From contig KV423983.1 of assembly GCA_001632435.1 (NCBI GenBank), positions 62,001 through 126,000 of the forward strand: a stretch of 64,000 bases of DNA, read 5' to 3'. The translations under genes were made by a program, and so were the position numbers. Each line of letters starts with the position of its first letter. The first letter of the stretch is position 1. Below, piece after piece: positions 12,208 to 24,202 of the stretch. Below the pieces are notes generated by a model that searched no databases, was not told the DNA's origin, and worked only from the letters and a program-made list of their open reading frames with translations. This stretch comes from Calocera cornea HHB12733. Its lineage: Eukaryota; Basidiomycota; Dacrymycetes; Dacrymycetales; Dacrymycetaceae.

Positions 12208-12964
12208 AGTGCGGGGGACTGACGAAATGAGCAGCGAATGGAAGAGGGTGAGCTGAGAGTCGGTTGTAGTCCCAGCCCGCCTGTCCAGATATAAGCGGTC
12301 AGACGCTGTGACTGACTATAACAGTGGCTTCGAGTCGGGATCGGGCCTGGACAAAGTGTGAAAGGCGCCTCTTGTGGCGAAAACCCCGGTCCCGGTGACT
12401 ATTACAACGCCCCGGTACCCCCTTCTCAGGGAATTTTCAGTTGTGGGGCGCCGGCGTTGGCGATGCGCTTACTCTGATTCCGAGCTCGCCCTGAAAGCAG
12501 GGCGGGGCATTCATATTGAAGATTGGGGAGATGTCGGGTTTTCTGTCACACGAACGGAGCTGTATTCTTTGTCTGAAATCGCCCCTGTTCAGCGAACTCG
12601 CTGTCGGACTCGATTTGCGAGACCTTGATGTCGGATATCCACTAACGATTACAAGACATTGGTGACTTGCCCCGCCTGCCCCCGTCCCTCTTTCCAGGCT
12701 TGGAGCTTTGCTGATGTGTGCTGGCGCATTGTAGCTGTCACACTTGCTTCGTGTTTGAATGGACTGTATGAAAGGGGACCAGATGTGGCACTACAAGCGC
12801 CGGTCCCGCTTCCGGTCCCGTTCTCAGGGAAACTTCCACTGTGGGGCGCCCGTGTCAGCCATCAGTTCACCCGATTCCGAGCGCGCGATACAAGCGACTA
12901 ATGGATTGAATTGAAAATTCCGGAGATACCGGTTATCTAGAATGCCACCAGAGTCACGTTAAAA
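12208..12964. other. Intergenic region with repeated gene-flank blocks
   Basis: This is upstream of secreted protein copy 1. Two similar blocks (about 12380-12530 and 12780-12905) share cggtcccg..ttctcaggg..tgtggggcgcc and gattccgagc.cgc motifs; a third version lies upstream of copy 2 at about 14290-14400. They look like duplicated promoter regions of the secreted-protein family, one of which (12780-12905) no longer has a gene beside it. Confidence 0.5.
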
Positions 12965-13127
12965 TTTCATATCTCTGACATGAGCCCAACCGAACCCAGT
13001 TTTAACCGGTTTCAAACCGGTTCGAGACCGAACCGAAACCAAGACCAGACCATGATCGCTCATCTCGAAAAGTTAAAACCAGTTCTAAACCGAACGGATC
13101 GTAACCGAGCCGAATCCATCCCTAGCT
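12965..13127. mobile_element. Solo hAT end (terminal and subterminal repeats only)
   Basis: The block contains the same ACCGGTT/ACCGAAC motif cluster as 1640-1829 and ends in gccgaatccatccctag, matching the end of the hAT element at 1829 (ccgcgatccatccctaa). No transposase or opposite terminus is found near it, so it is a relic or a piece of a non-autonomous relative. Confidence 0.65.
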
Positions 13128-13235
13128 AGAACAACTCTGCCCGCCAACGGACGGGTCGGTGATACTGAATCCGATGGTTCATGACCGTATTGCAAAACCT
13201 CTGGAACAATAAACCAGTGCTGACAGATCTGTGCC

Positions 13236-13428
13236 GCTTCAACTCGGCACGCGTCCCTCTCTTCGCCCTGCCAACAACGCTACTTTGCATCTGTCGATAT
13301 CGCCCAACCTACCCATATCCTGGAGTATAACGTTAGCCTCCGTCAAGCGTCTCTTCACTTCCTGTTCGCGGCTCTGAATCCAGGTCTAAGTTGCTTGCAC
13401 TTTGCTATCCCAAAGTGATAATTGATGC
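13236..13428 (-). pseudogene. 3' fragment of an NLR (TPR) gene
   Basis: The plus-strand sequence matches the last about 190 bases of NLR gene B (15070-15260) with many substitutions, for example cctacccatatcctgga and ctccgtcaa.cgtctc.tcacttcctgtt in the same order. It covers the final TPR and tail of the coding region only, without ATPase or other repeats. It is a decayed remnant of a duplication of the neighbouring NLR and encodes nothing intact. Confidence 0.75.
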
Positions 13429-13604
13429 TCCAAGCCCGAGCAGGACAGTGTATTGAAGTAAGAAGATACAGCTCTTCCGAAAGTCCGAACCTTGCCTTGG
13501 GCTTACTCGGCCAAGAGAAAGGATCTACGTGGTCCTGGCACTAAATCACTCGCCTACCACGGCTGGTTCTCATCCTGGCCCGCAGTCAGTTGGCAGTATC
13601 ACCT

Positions 13605-14126
13605 TCAACACCGGTTGATGCACACCTCGATATCTCGCTCCTCTCGCTCGAAACGCTTCATAGGCTGGGTCTCCGGAACAGCGCGCTTCTTGGTACTGGT
13701 GCACGTGCCGATATAGGCTGAGCAGCATTGCTCGTAACCGAAGGTGTATCCCTCGAATGAGCCAGTCTAAGTGACACCTATCAGACGCACAACCCAGACG
13801 TACAGGGTTGCATAACGTACGATTGTATCGTAATCACAGATATATTCCGCCGTGCCAGGGGGATAGAAGCACTGCACAGCCCTGCTTCCGAGGTATTTAC
13901 CATTGTTTAAGCTGTCGCCACAGAGACTTGCAGTGAGGCATTAGAGTGGGGTAAGGGTGAAGCGACGACTCACGTGCTTACCTGGTCTGGGGACAGTCTG
14001 CAGGCGTCACAGTACACGGAGCGGAAGAAGGCGCCGGTGTACGAGCCCGTATGAACCCATCGGGTGCGTAAGAGGCCAGAGCCAGAGCAGAACAGAGAGC
14101 AGCAGGAGGAATGACAGGACACGCAT
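13605..14126 (-). pseudogene. Small secreted cysteine-rich protein (copy 2, frameshifted)
   Basis: Paralogue of the gene at 11643-12207 with the same three-exon structure: exons 14126-13982, 13926-13821 and 13766-13605, introns of 55 and 54 nt at the same positions. Exons 2 and 3 still encode the domain with its cysteine pattern (for example CGDSLNNGKYLG and EQCCSAYIGTCTSTKKRAVP). The start and signal sequence MRVLSFLLLLSVL are present, but exon 1 is one base shorter than in copy 1 within the signal region, so the ATG frame runs out of register and ends early. No other in-frame ATG was found. Either the gene is dead by a single-base deletion or the base is a sequence error; conservation of everything downstream suggests the loss is recent. 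Confidence 0.7.
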
Positions 14127-15058
14127 AGTGCAGGGATGGGAAATGACCACAGCTGGAAAGGGGTGGGTCGAAAGACCGGCAGAGTTCCGATCCACCCCGC
14201 CCTATTTACCCGGTTTATGGATACTGATGCATAGTGGCCCATTGTGACTGCCACAATTTTGAGAGTGTACGAGCACAATTGCTTCTGCCGGAATGGGGGC
14301 CCAGTGTGGCGCTCCGCGTGGGGGGGTGTCACACTCTGAGCGATATGTTTCTCCGATTCCGAGCTCGCCATGAAAGTGGGGCTGTTTCCATCGAAGATTC
14401 GTGTCATGAGCATAGGCGAGACAGTGAGGGCGACGTCCAGCTAGGGTCTGTCCCAGCTCGCAGGTATATAGCAACATCCACCTCCAGGGTTTTCTCCTCG
14501 TCGCGTCAACTCTCTCCCCAACCTCGTCTCTGCCTGTACTCCCCCAATTCTTGTCGGATACTCTTGCTATCTTATACCGAAAGGACCATATACTCTTCCT
14601 CTACAACTCTCAGAAGGCATCTTTCCATTGTTTATTCTGATCTCACCCTCTTCTGCTCGAATCTTTCCCACGACTGGTCGGTCCTCTCACCCTGCACCTG
14701 GCTACCTCGCGCTCCAGCAACCCAGCCCGCATTCCTTGCCCTGCAAACCACAACGATTCGGGAGATGCAGGTCATATTTAGACAACATATGGAAGGCATC
14801 CTGCAACGTTGGGTCCCAGACTCCTCCTTGCCTCGGTACCCTCGATGACCTTCCTACAACTTACTGTCGAATAGCCAATGACAACCAGAAGCCAGTGTCC
14901 ATAACATCATTAGCCATCACTTAGTATGATTAAATAACTTTTCGCTCCAGACGGATGCCACAGGAACAATGGAGCTGGCATTTCACGGCGACATGGAAAG
15001 ACCTTTGGTAACACCAAAACGGTGTGAATCGCGTTACGCTGTGGGAACTCCACAGGCC
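14127..15058. other. Intergenic region
   Basis: Contains the upstream flank of secreted protein copy 2, including the third copy of the gattccgagctcgcc block near 14360, then a pyrimidine-rich stretch at about 14480-14720. A plus-strand frame at 14628-14924 has no recognisable domain. No gene is called. Confidence 0.5.
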
Positions 15059-17969
15059 TCAGCTCGGCAAGCGTTCCCCTCCTCGCACCGACAACAACTC
15101 TAGTTGGCATCGCTCAACATCGTTCGACCTACCCATATCCTGGAATATTTCAATAGCCTCCGTCAAAAGTCTCTCCGCTTCCTGTTTACGCCCCTGAATC
15201 GCGAAGATCTGTGCTCGGACTTTCTTGCACTTTCCAATACCAAGGGGATAGTCAATACCTTCGAATTCCTTCTGCGCCATTTCCAGTCTTTGAAGAGCCT
15301 GGTCGTTGCGGTTTAACATACGTAGTAGGTTCGCCGCATTCGCGGTACACTGCGCCACGCCGAGGGAATTTCCAAGTACAGCGTAAGCGCCTTTCGCCTC
15401 GTCTAGCTTCACGATCGCTTCTTCATACCGGTTGAGCGAGCTTAGTACATCGCCCATGCTTTCGATGCACTGTGCTACACCGAGCTTGTTCCCAAGGTTC
15501 TCGAAGACTGGCCTTGCGTGGTCGAGGGTCGCAATAGCCTCCGTGTACCGGTGCATAGCTGTCAGCACGTAGCATGTTCCCTGCACGGTCTGAACCGCTG
15601 CCCATGTATCTCCTAGCGTTCGGAACATTACCATTGCCTTGGAAAGCATTTCAAGTGCATCTTGGTTTCGATGCAGCAGGAACAGCGTTCGGCCAATGTT
15701 GTCCGTACACTGTGCGACGCCGAAGTCATATTTGAGCTTTTCGTATGCTGTCAGGGCTTCCATCAAAGTTTCCAATGCCTCCTCGTAACGACATAGCATG
15801 CGCAATGAATCGCCTATGACTCGCGTGCATTGAGCGGCCAATAAATGATTGTCCGTGGCTCTGAACATCATTTTAGCCTCTTGAAGTGTTCGAACAGCTT
15901 CAATATAGCGGCTCGAGTTGTGCAGCAGTTCGCCAATGAGCTGCAAGCATTGCGCCGCTCCGGTCCGGTCCCCAGCGTGCTCCAGCGTCGTCTTGGCCAG
16001 GTGTAGCAGCGGAAGACAGTCGCCGTAGTAAGCAAGACGTGAGAAGTCTGCTAGTCCTACAGTGGCTATGAGGGCGTCTTGAATATCATCGCTCGCTGGA
16101 GAGGCGCTCCAAAAATACAAGAGGACCGAATTGATGTTTCTGAATTCCATCGATAGCATATCTATTGCCTCCTTGGCTCTATCCGTGGGGATAACATAGC
16201 CTTTCAATGCGATAGCGGCGAAATAGCGGCGCATTTTACGCAGAGAATCGTTCGTAGGCGGATATCGAACGGCAATGAAGTCGCGGATTGGAGAAAGCGC
16301 CTTGATTCTGTCCTTCTCCATGCTCACCAGAGCGACAGCTAGCAGTGTCGAGGCACATTTTCGCGAGTTGGATATCGTGTGCGCCGTCAGGTGTAGAATC
16401 GCAAGGGGCACACCGTCGGGCAAGAGACTGAGTAACGATAGCAACTTCAATGCATCGGGGTTCGTTGACATCGTGCGCGAGTTGATGGATAACTGAATAG
16501 ATACATCGAGGCTTGTCAATCGTCCGCCGTCGGTATCATCCATGAGGGCTGTCTTCTCCACCGTGTACGCCTCCAAAAGTTCAGCTGGACTAAGTAGCTG
16601 TCCTTGAGTTGCCATCAGCGTGATCGCCAGCGGGAGACCATCGAGCCGCGTCAGCAGTTGATCGAGCTTCGAGTCGCTTGTCGGTGCGATCTGTATCCAC
16701 ACCTGTCTCGCGGCATCAAGCGGTAGCGGTCGAAGGGGTTGGAGGCATTGGTCTGACCATTTGACGCCAGCAGGCCGAATTGCACCTCTCATGGTGATAA
16801 TGAGCGATAGCGTAGGGATTTCGGCGAGCTTGCCGAGAAGCTGCTCCACATTGAGCTTATCCACCGAGTCCCAGGCGGTTTCGAGATTATCCAGCACTAA
16901 TAGGGTGCGAACGCGGGCCAATAGATTGTGCAGGACCGCCTCCAGGAGGTTCGAACTGGATTGCAGACCTAACGATGCAACCAGCGCTTGGACGATGCCG
17001 TCCGCCGAAACAACACCTTCGCAGCTGACGAACCTAATGTTCTGTCGATACTTCGTTTTGATCCGAGTGTCGTTTAGGATCGCAGCCGCTAAGGAGGTCT
17101 TCCCCATTCCTCCAGGACCAAGAATAGGTATTCGACAAGTTTGGTCCTGAAGCAGCAGCACGACGATCGACTCTACCAGCTCGTCTCTCCCAAAGAACAC
17201 CGCAGGTTCAGGTGGGACGTCGGCAATAGGCAGCTCATTGGGCATCGGCAGGGGCGCCGGCAGGTACCCCTGTGATGCTCCGGATGCAGCACTCTACTAT
17301 CGGTTCAGACCCTAAAACTGACCACTATAGATGACCACACACCTGAATTTGAAGCTGATCTAAACGGAACCCAACATTTGCGGACTGGACAACCTGCGAC
17401 GGACAGTGAGCTCACGACAATCAGAGTGACAGCATGGGAGCATACAGCGAACTGCCATGCGACCTCGTCCAAGGCCCTGTTCAAACGTACCACCGTCTCG
17501 CCGCAGTTTGCTCCAGTACCCCGCCGACTCGCCGAGTGTTGACCTTTCAGGAAGCGCTCAACTTGATTGGCGACTCTGAGCGACAGTCTCAGTCAATATG
17601 TCATTGAGACGGAGACCTTCATCACGTACTCTCTCAGAGCATTGACCGTTTTCTGCGTCGTCTCGTCGCCTCTCCGGTCAGCTGGTACACGATCCAGCAC
17701 TTGCTCGGTGATCAAGGTCAATCGGCGGACGAGATCTTGATATTCCTCCTGCTGGCTCTGCACGAGCTGCGGAGTCGGGTTAGGTCATGCACGGCAACCG
17801 TCAAACGAAGCGTGGTGCGTACGTCCCAAATCCCCAGCACCTGAAACGCTGTCCTCCTCAAGCACTTCCTCACAGGATCTACCGCCATACCAGCCTTGCC
17901 TTTCCACCGGGTGAAAGACGCCTTGAGACTCGCTCGAGGAGTTGCAATGGTGGACGACGTCGTACTCAT
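15059..17969 (-). CDS. NLR gene B: STAND ATPase with NB-ARC-type domain and seven TPR repeats
   Basis: An 876-residue NLR-like protein in five exons: 17969-17823, 17766-17630, 17575-17491, 17393-17343 and 17269-15059. Intron phases all agree and the first intron (56 nt) has a CTAAC branch site. Residues 1-140 form a helical, coiled N-terminal domain with the block TLITEQVLDR. The ATPase has GPGGMGKTS (Walker A, 191-199), TLLVLD (Walker B, 262-267), ITMRG and GLPLA (351-355). Seven 40-residue TPRs follow (LGVAQC..G..L....RYEEA type) before a short tail. Proteins of this design are cytoplasmic signalling switches; in fungi some control heterokaryon incompatibility or inflammation-like responses, but no ligand or partner can be read here. 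The ATG at 17245 within the last exon would omit the N-terminal domain and is not the likely start. Homologous to C, D and E; closest in layout to D. Confidence 0.85.
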
Positions 17970-18547
17970 TGCACATGCAAGACCGCTGCTGATCTGGCCG
18001 ATTGTGAGGGGGGAGCTTGTCTCGCGCCTGCTGGACAGGGGGCTCGACGATGTTTACATCGGAATCGAGAGGGATGCGCGGTCGAGGCGGGCGGTTCCTA
18101 TCGTCGGGAAAGCCAGCAGGAAGGTAGACATCCGAGAGGAGTCACTCGACGCTCGACGCAAGAGGGCTGTGCTTGCCAGCTGGCACATCACCACGCGCCT
18201 CGGGATTGCTCACTGAATCAATAGAGTTGCCACTCGTCTAGGATACAATAAAGGCAGCAGTGTGCTGAATGACAAGTACAATGATCCGTCTGGGATGAGT
18301 GAGGAACGTCGAGGGCATGGATGGGGATGAGCAGTAAACAACGCGAGCAAATTGTAGTAAACAACGCGAGCACATCGAGTGCCTGTCCAAGTCTTCCTAG
18401 CGATCGCCAACATCCATCGACTACGCGATGAACGGCATTCGCAGCTCTACCTCTTGACAATATCTCGCGTTTGGCTGCGATCGCCTATTTCTGGATCGAC
18501 GGATCCGCTTTCTGACCATTTCACCCGCTTGAAGGTCCGGGGCCGAC
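17970..18547. other. Intergenic region between NLR genes B and C
   Basis: This is upstream of NLR B and downstream of NLR C (both reverse strand). Short frames on both strands have no domain. Presumed to carry the NLR B promoter. Confidence 0.5.
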
Positions 18548-21500
18548 CTAGCTTGTGCTCGATCCAGGTGCATTCGTGCGCAGAAACGTTAAGGCATCAC
18601 GACACGCTTCCACCTGCCTCACGATGCCGATTTCCTCGTAGATCTCCAAAGCGTGCTCCAGCATGGACTCGGCATCGCTCAGTTGGTCAAGCGCGATGAG
18701 GGTGTAGCCAAGGAGTCTCTTGCACTCCGCCTCGACGTGCCGGTTACCTATGGCTTCACCTACACCCCTTGCCGCCTCCAGTTGTACGACAGCTTCATCA
18801 AATCGCTCCATCACGCGCAACACATTGCCCATGCTCAAGAGACACTTTGCTATCCCCAGCTTGTCGTCGATAGTCTTGAACACGGTATTCGCCTCCGCGA
18901 GCACTGCAAGCGCCTCGGCATGTCGATGGAGCGATAGGAGGACGTTGCCCATGCTCTGCATGCACTGCGCAGTTCCGAGCTGATGACCAACTTTATCGAA
19001 GATCGTCTTCGATCGGTCCAATTTTGACAAGGCCTCGTCAAATCGGAGGCACATATAGAGAACATCGCCCGTCATCTGCATACACTGGGCAGCTCCCAGC
19101 ATGTCGCCTATCGCGGAGAACTCGGTTTCAGCTTTCTCCAACATCACGATAGTCTCGTCGTGCCGACCCAATACGAGGAACGCGTTTCCCAGGCTCTGCA
19201 TACACTGTGCTGCACCTGATCGCTCCCCGATGGTTTCGAAGACTGCGCGGGCCTGTTCTAGTGCTCGGACGGCATCGCCGAACTTCATCCGCATTTGCCA
19301 TACCTCTCCAAGACGTTGATCGCATTGCGCCATCCCCAGTCGATCACCAATCTCCTCACAGATTGACTTCGCCTCTGTCAATCGCTGTTCAGCTTCTTCA
19401 TATCGACTCATGACGCGGAGGACGTTGCCGATGTTACGGGTGCATAGCGCCACACCCCAGGCGTCGCCGATATCTTCGAACGTCGATTTCGCCTGCTCGA
19501 GCGCGTCGATTGCTTCTTCATGCCTGCTCAGCATGAGAAACACATCGCTCATGTTCTGGATGCATCGCGCGGCATCCGATCGATGGTCGATCGATTCGAA
19601 AATCATGTTTGCTCCCTTGAAGTTCGCCAGGGCGTCGTCAAACTTGTTCAACTTGACTTGAATCTCTCCCATGCTGCACCGGCATTGTGCTACACCTAGT
19701 GTATCGCCCACCGCTTCGAATTCAATCCGTGATTCATTCATCTTCGAGATGGCATCGTTGTATTGATTGAGCAATCGGAATGCCTCGCCCATGATATGCA
19801 GGCACTGAGCTACGCCTAGGCGATCGCCGATCTCCTGGAACATCTTCTTGGCAGGCTGAAGAGTTGCGACGGCATCGTTGTACCTGCACATGGTCAGAAG
19901 GACTTCTGCCATGCTCTTCGAACACTGGGCCCGGCCGCGGCGGTTTCCGATCAGCTCGAACGCCTTCTTCGCTTCCTCGAGTTTATTCATCGAGTCATCG
20001 TAGCGATCCATCATGTGCAGTAACATGCCCATTCTCCGGATGGAATGCGCAACTCCCAGTCGATTTCCAATCGCTTCATACGCCCCCTTGACCTCTTCCG
20101 CGTTCTTGACGGCTTCATCATATCTACTCAGTGCATGCAGTACATCGCCAATGCTCTGCTTGCATTGCACTGCCCCGAGCTGGTCGCCAATCGCTTCGAA
20201 CTCCATACGCGCTTCTCGCAAGAGGAGAAGACCCTTCTCGTATTTATGGATCATGACATACATGAGGCCAATTGTTTGCTTGCATTGGCTCGCGCCTGAT
20301 TGAGCGCCGATCGAGACGAAAATGCGGTTTGCACTCTCCAACTTCGCCACGGAATCAATGTACCGGCTCTGCATACGCAGCACATCCGCGATGCTCCACA
20401 TACATTGCGCCGCACCAAGTTGATCCTTGATCGCATCGAAGGTCTTTATCGCATCCTCCAACGTGGTGATTGCCTCGCTGTAGCGGTGCTGCACGCGCAG
20501 TAAGTCGCCCATGATATGTGCGCATTCTGCGACACCCCTCGAATCCTCGAGTAGTTGCAGCTTCGTCATTGCATACTTCAAGAGAGGAAGGCAGTCGCCA
20601 TAGCTTGCTAAATATGAGAATTGGGCGAATTGCTGTGTTGCAACAAGCAATGTCTCGATCTCTCCCTGTTCTAATGTGTCGATGTCCCCTGGTTCGGAGG
20701 GCTCGATTTCTCCTGGCTCGGGCGATTTCTTCGGCGTCCAAAAGTGTAACAGGACCGAGTTGATATTGCGACTCTCGTTGGATAGCTGATCAACTGCTTG
20801 CTTGGACAAATATGTTCCTGGAGTATAAATATGCGTGGGTAACTTGACGTAATGCACTCGAAGCTCTCGGAGCTCTCGGGGTGACACTTTTTCGGGTGGA
20901 TGGTGGGCAACCATATAATCGCGTATCGGAGACAACACCTTCAATCGGGTTCGATCGATCTCTGCCAGAGCAGTTTGCTGAAGTGTAGCCGCCGCCTGCT
21001 CAGCGAGCTTTAATGACGGTAATGAATCCATCATTGTGGTGAGCTCCAAACCGTCAGGAAGGAGACAGAGAACTGATAGCAGTTTCAGTGCCTCAGGGTG
21101 TTCTCGCATCGTAAGGGACTTCAGGGAAACTTCGATTGAGACCTCCAAAGAGGTCAGGCGTCGATTTCGTCCACGTTGCAAGAGTTGGCTTCGTTCCACT
21201 TCGTACGCCCCTATGAGCTCATTCACACTGAGAAGCTGACCTTGATACGCCATCAGGGTGACAGCTAGGGGCAGCCCATCCAGCATGTTCAGGAGCTTGT
21301 TGATGTCGTCCAAGTCGCTTTCTCTACGATGGCTGATAGTGATGAAGGTCTGCCGAGCAGCATTCAACGATATGGGTTTGAGAGGCGAGAGCCAAGGAAA
21401 TGTCCAATCAACACCGGATGGGCGAATTGTTCCTCGAAGTGTCACAACCAGTGACAAATGCCCGACATTGGCAAAGCCGGCGAGTAGCTCCTCAACTGCC

Positions 21501-22682
21501 GATTGTTGGGTCGTATCCCACGCGGATTCAAGGTTATCCAGTACCAAGAGAATAGGAGAGTGAAGCATTGAGAGGTACGTGATCACGGCCTGGCGCGCAT
21601 TCTCTTGGTCCATCAGCCGTAATTGGTTGGCAAGCAACAGAACAATGCCTTCGGCAGAGTCGATTCCGTCGCAGTTGATGAAGAAGCGACGCGTCATGAA
21701 CTTTCCGACGATCTGGTCATCGTGTAGAACCGTGGTCGCGACCGTCGTCTTGCCAATCCCTCCCAAACCTAAGATCGCCACATGTGAATTGTTGCGACCG
21801 AGCAGCGCTTGAACAAGATGCTTAACTTCCTCTTCTCTGCCGTGGAAGATCTGAGGTTTCGGCGGCAGTTCCGGACCTGGCTGCTCGGCACCGCTGGACA
21901 CAAGTAAGTCATATATATGATTTGTTTCTGTATAATTGCGACGAGCTCACCTCACAGTAGCACTATGCGCTCGTTCCTGTACCTCGGCGCGTGCTTAGTA
22001 GAGAAGAACAACGAGGGAAGATTACGGATCCTCACCCTCTCCAACGTGTTAGCTATTGTCCGTCGTTGCGATGCCTGGATCGCTGAGAGCACAGACAACT
22101 AGCGTTCCACTCAGATGACTATGTACTCAACATAGAGAGGGACCGACTCGGATTGATTTGACAACCATGTCCAACCGAGAATTGAGTGCTTTGAGGTCGT
22201 TCCGCGTCGTCGAGCGCTTCACCAAAGCTTGGAACACACTGGTCCCGGCCTGCTTCTGCAGGAATGCAACAACATCCTTTCCTATTCTACAGTACGTCTG
22301 TTGAGCATACCGTCAACATAGTTTTGGGGAACATACTCACTGCTGTAGTGCGTCGAAATTGCCCAGCAATCGGAATATTGTGATATCATTAGCCGTCTCT
22401 TGCGAGAGATCATCTACAACCTGAGCCACACGAGCTGCTAGGCTCTGGTGCTCAACCTTATTGGCACGAACTCTCTGTTCAAGTAAACATCACCTTAACC
22501 TGGCGGCTACGGGTATAGTTCCTGGTACCTACTTTGCTTAGCGCTATCGTCTCCAACCGGATGCTTTGCAAGGCCATTCGGACATTGTCAAACTTCGCAA
22601 CTAATTCCTCTCGCGTCGTTGCAGTGGTGGTCACCGGTTGTTCGAGCAACATATTGATATCGGGCGGCTCGTCAACAACCAT
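18548..22682 (-). CDS. NLR gene C: STAND ATPase with 16 TPR repeats
   Basis: Five exons inferred from splice phases and from B and D: 22682-22533, 22474-22341, 22286-22148, 22074-21983 and 21893-18548, giving 1286 residues. The last junction (21982-21894) is the least certain. The N-terminal 172 residues are a helical domain (VVDDLSQETAND, KALNSRLDMVVKS). The ATPase shows GLGGIGKTT (214-222), ILLVLD (286-291), TLRG and GLPLA (378-382). From about residue 622 there are sixteen consecutive 40-residue TPRs of the form GDxLGxAQCxxSMGxVL, then a truncated seventeenth. This is the longest TPR array of the cluster (B 7, D and E 11). The GTG at 21901 sometimes taken as a start is only near the last exon's left edge. 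Role as a cytoplasmic signalling/recognition protein is inferred from family; no effector domain is recognised. Confidence 0.85.
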
Positions 22683-22768
22683 CGCCGATATCCCCAGGAG
22701 CTCGGCGGCAGAGATTATCGCATCTACGTTGATGAATCAATCACTCCAGTGGGTGAGCAGAAAACGAT

Positions 22769-23682
22769 GAGGAACAGCGATACTAGCAGAAGGATCCTGA
22801 TCGTCACAGATCCAGAGCTCAAGGGCTTCATACGAATTTCAAAGACGGCTCGGACTATCGATAGGCGCCCATCGCTGCGTGTAAATCCGGGGGTATATCG
22901 GGCCATCGATAACCTGAAATGCTTCCGTCCAATATCACGTGCCCTCCATCCAGACAAGCCTCGCGAGCGGACGCGCGCTTTTCTACAATCCTTCATGGAG
23001 AAATGCGTAGAGCTCATCCAGCAGTCCGGAGTCCCGCTGGACACGATACTCGATCTGCTCCAGCAGATGAAGGTTAGTGGATGAAAGCTTCAGGCTGACT
23101 TCGTTGACACCGTTCAGATGCTTGCGGCGGCTGCACCGCAGCAAGCGAAGCTCATGCTGCAACAAGACCCAAAGCTCGCGAACGCGATGTTCCAAACGAT
23201 GCTCACTATGGGCATTGTCAAACCTGAAGCGCTGATGCAGGTTAGACACGCTAATCCAGCACGACATGGGTAACGCTGACTAATCTACCTGGCCAGCAAA
23301 TTCTCGCGATCCAGGCTACAGCTGGCGTTCCGCCACAGCCGTTGCCTGTGGCCCCTCAACCGGCAATCCGTCCGACTGTTCCTGCAGCTCCTGTTCCAGC
23401 TCCAGCTCCGATGAATCCCTATGCCGCGGCTCCAGCGACGGCTGTGGAAGCAGGCGCTGATGACCAGCGGGTGAGACTCGCGTGTCACCCCACGCGACGT
23501 TGACTAACAACGATCTACAGGCGATGATACTTCGCGTTCTTGCATTGACCCCGGAGCAGATAGCGCAGCTACCTCCGTCAGAACAGCAGGCCATCCATCT
23601 GATAGTAGGTGCTCGACCCGCGGACTGAGAATCTGAGGCTGATCCCGTTTGATAGCGACAATCCCTGGGTGGCACGGCATAA
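22769..23682 (+). pseudogene. CSTF2/Rna15-like gene lacking its RNA-binding domain
   Basis: Cleavage stimulation factor subunit 2 binds pre-mRNA through an N-terminal RRM and bridges other factors through a hinge and a C-terminal helical domain. Here only the last two are present. Exons: to 23072, 23118-23240, 23297-23470, 23521-23604, 23656-23682, with introns of 45, 56, 50 and 51 nt in phase. The hinge-like part is seen in APQQAKLMLQQDPKLANAMF and TMGIVKPEALMQ, then a Pro/Ala linker, then the C-terminal domain MILRVLALTPEQIAQLPPSE. Upstream of 22980 the frame continues from an ATG at 22769 but shows no RNP motifs. Preserved introns argue against a retrocopy. It is therefore a 5'-truncated duplicate, either dead or a small RRM-less derivative; it starts about 90 bases from, and opposite to, NLR C. 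Confidence 0.7.
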
Positions 23683-23879
23683 CCTCCTTCGCGCGTCATC
23701 CTCGGCGGCTCCCTGTTGACTTGCCTGATCGATCTGACTACGATTGTCTGTATTTGGATGTCCGGGAGTTGGGAGTTTCAGCCCTGTGGCGCTGATCGAT
23801 ATCACCATCCTGTTTCCGTAGCAGCGTCACCGTCCAGCCTGCGATCATTGGACATTTATTACATACGCAAATCGTTTCA
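23683..23879. other. Short spacer
   Basis: Separates the CSTF2-like gene from the CorA fragment. It has no recognisable coding content and is included because the surrounding pieces come from different genes. Confidence 0.4.
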
Positions 23880-24200
23880 AAACTGTACAGCTAGATCGGG
23901 TGATGTGTATGTAGGGTATATGCAACCTGAGAACTGTTTGGTACAATAGATCTCATACAAAGATCGTGCCGAGAGTCGATTCGCGGAGTTCGGCCAGAGG
24001 TATATCACGGCCGAATGGGGCTGTGTGCGATCAGGCCCGAGCGCCTGAAGCAGGGCATCAGCAAGCTCCTCATGAAGTATGCACGGAGCAGAGGACGAAC
24101 CTTGTCGGAATCATAGCGCTGGCTGCGGCTGCATGCACGGTATGTCTTGACGACGTCGAGTTCATGTGCGAGAAGTCCATCCCCTGTTTGGGAGGTGATC
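23880..24200 (-). pseudogene. 3'-end fragment of a CorA-type Mg2+ transporter gene
   Basis: Plus-strand sequence matches 48030-48310, the last coding exons and 3' flank of CorA gene F: gatcgggt.atgtgtatgtagggtatatgcaa, aaagatcgtgc, and then cgctggctgcggctgcatgc for the end of the last transmembrane exon. The matching piece covers only the terminal cytoplasmic tail and 3' flank; there is no GMN motif, so it cannot make a channel. It abuts the MITE at 24203. It is a third, decayed CorA copy beside NLR sequence. Confidence 0.75.
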
Positions 24201-24202
24201 AG

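Noticed and set aside
21899..21901. GTG as start of NLR C, and GTG at 57748 as start of NLR D
   Set aside because: Both lie inside reading frames that continue upstream through conserved spliced exons.
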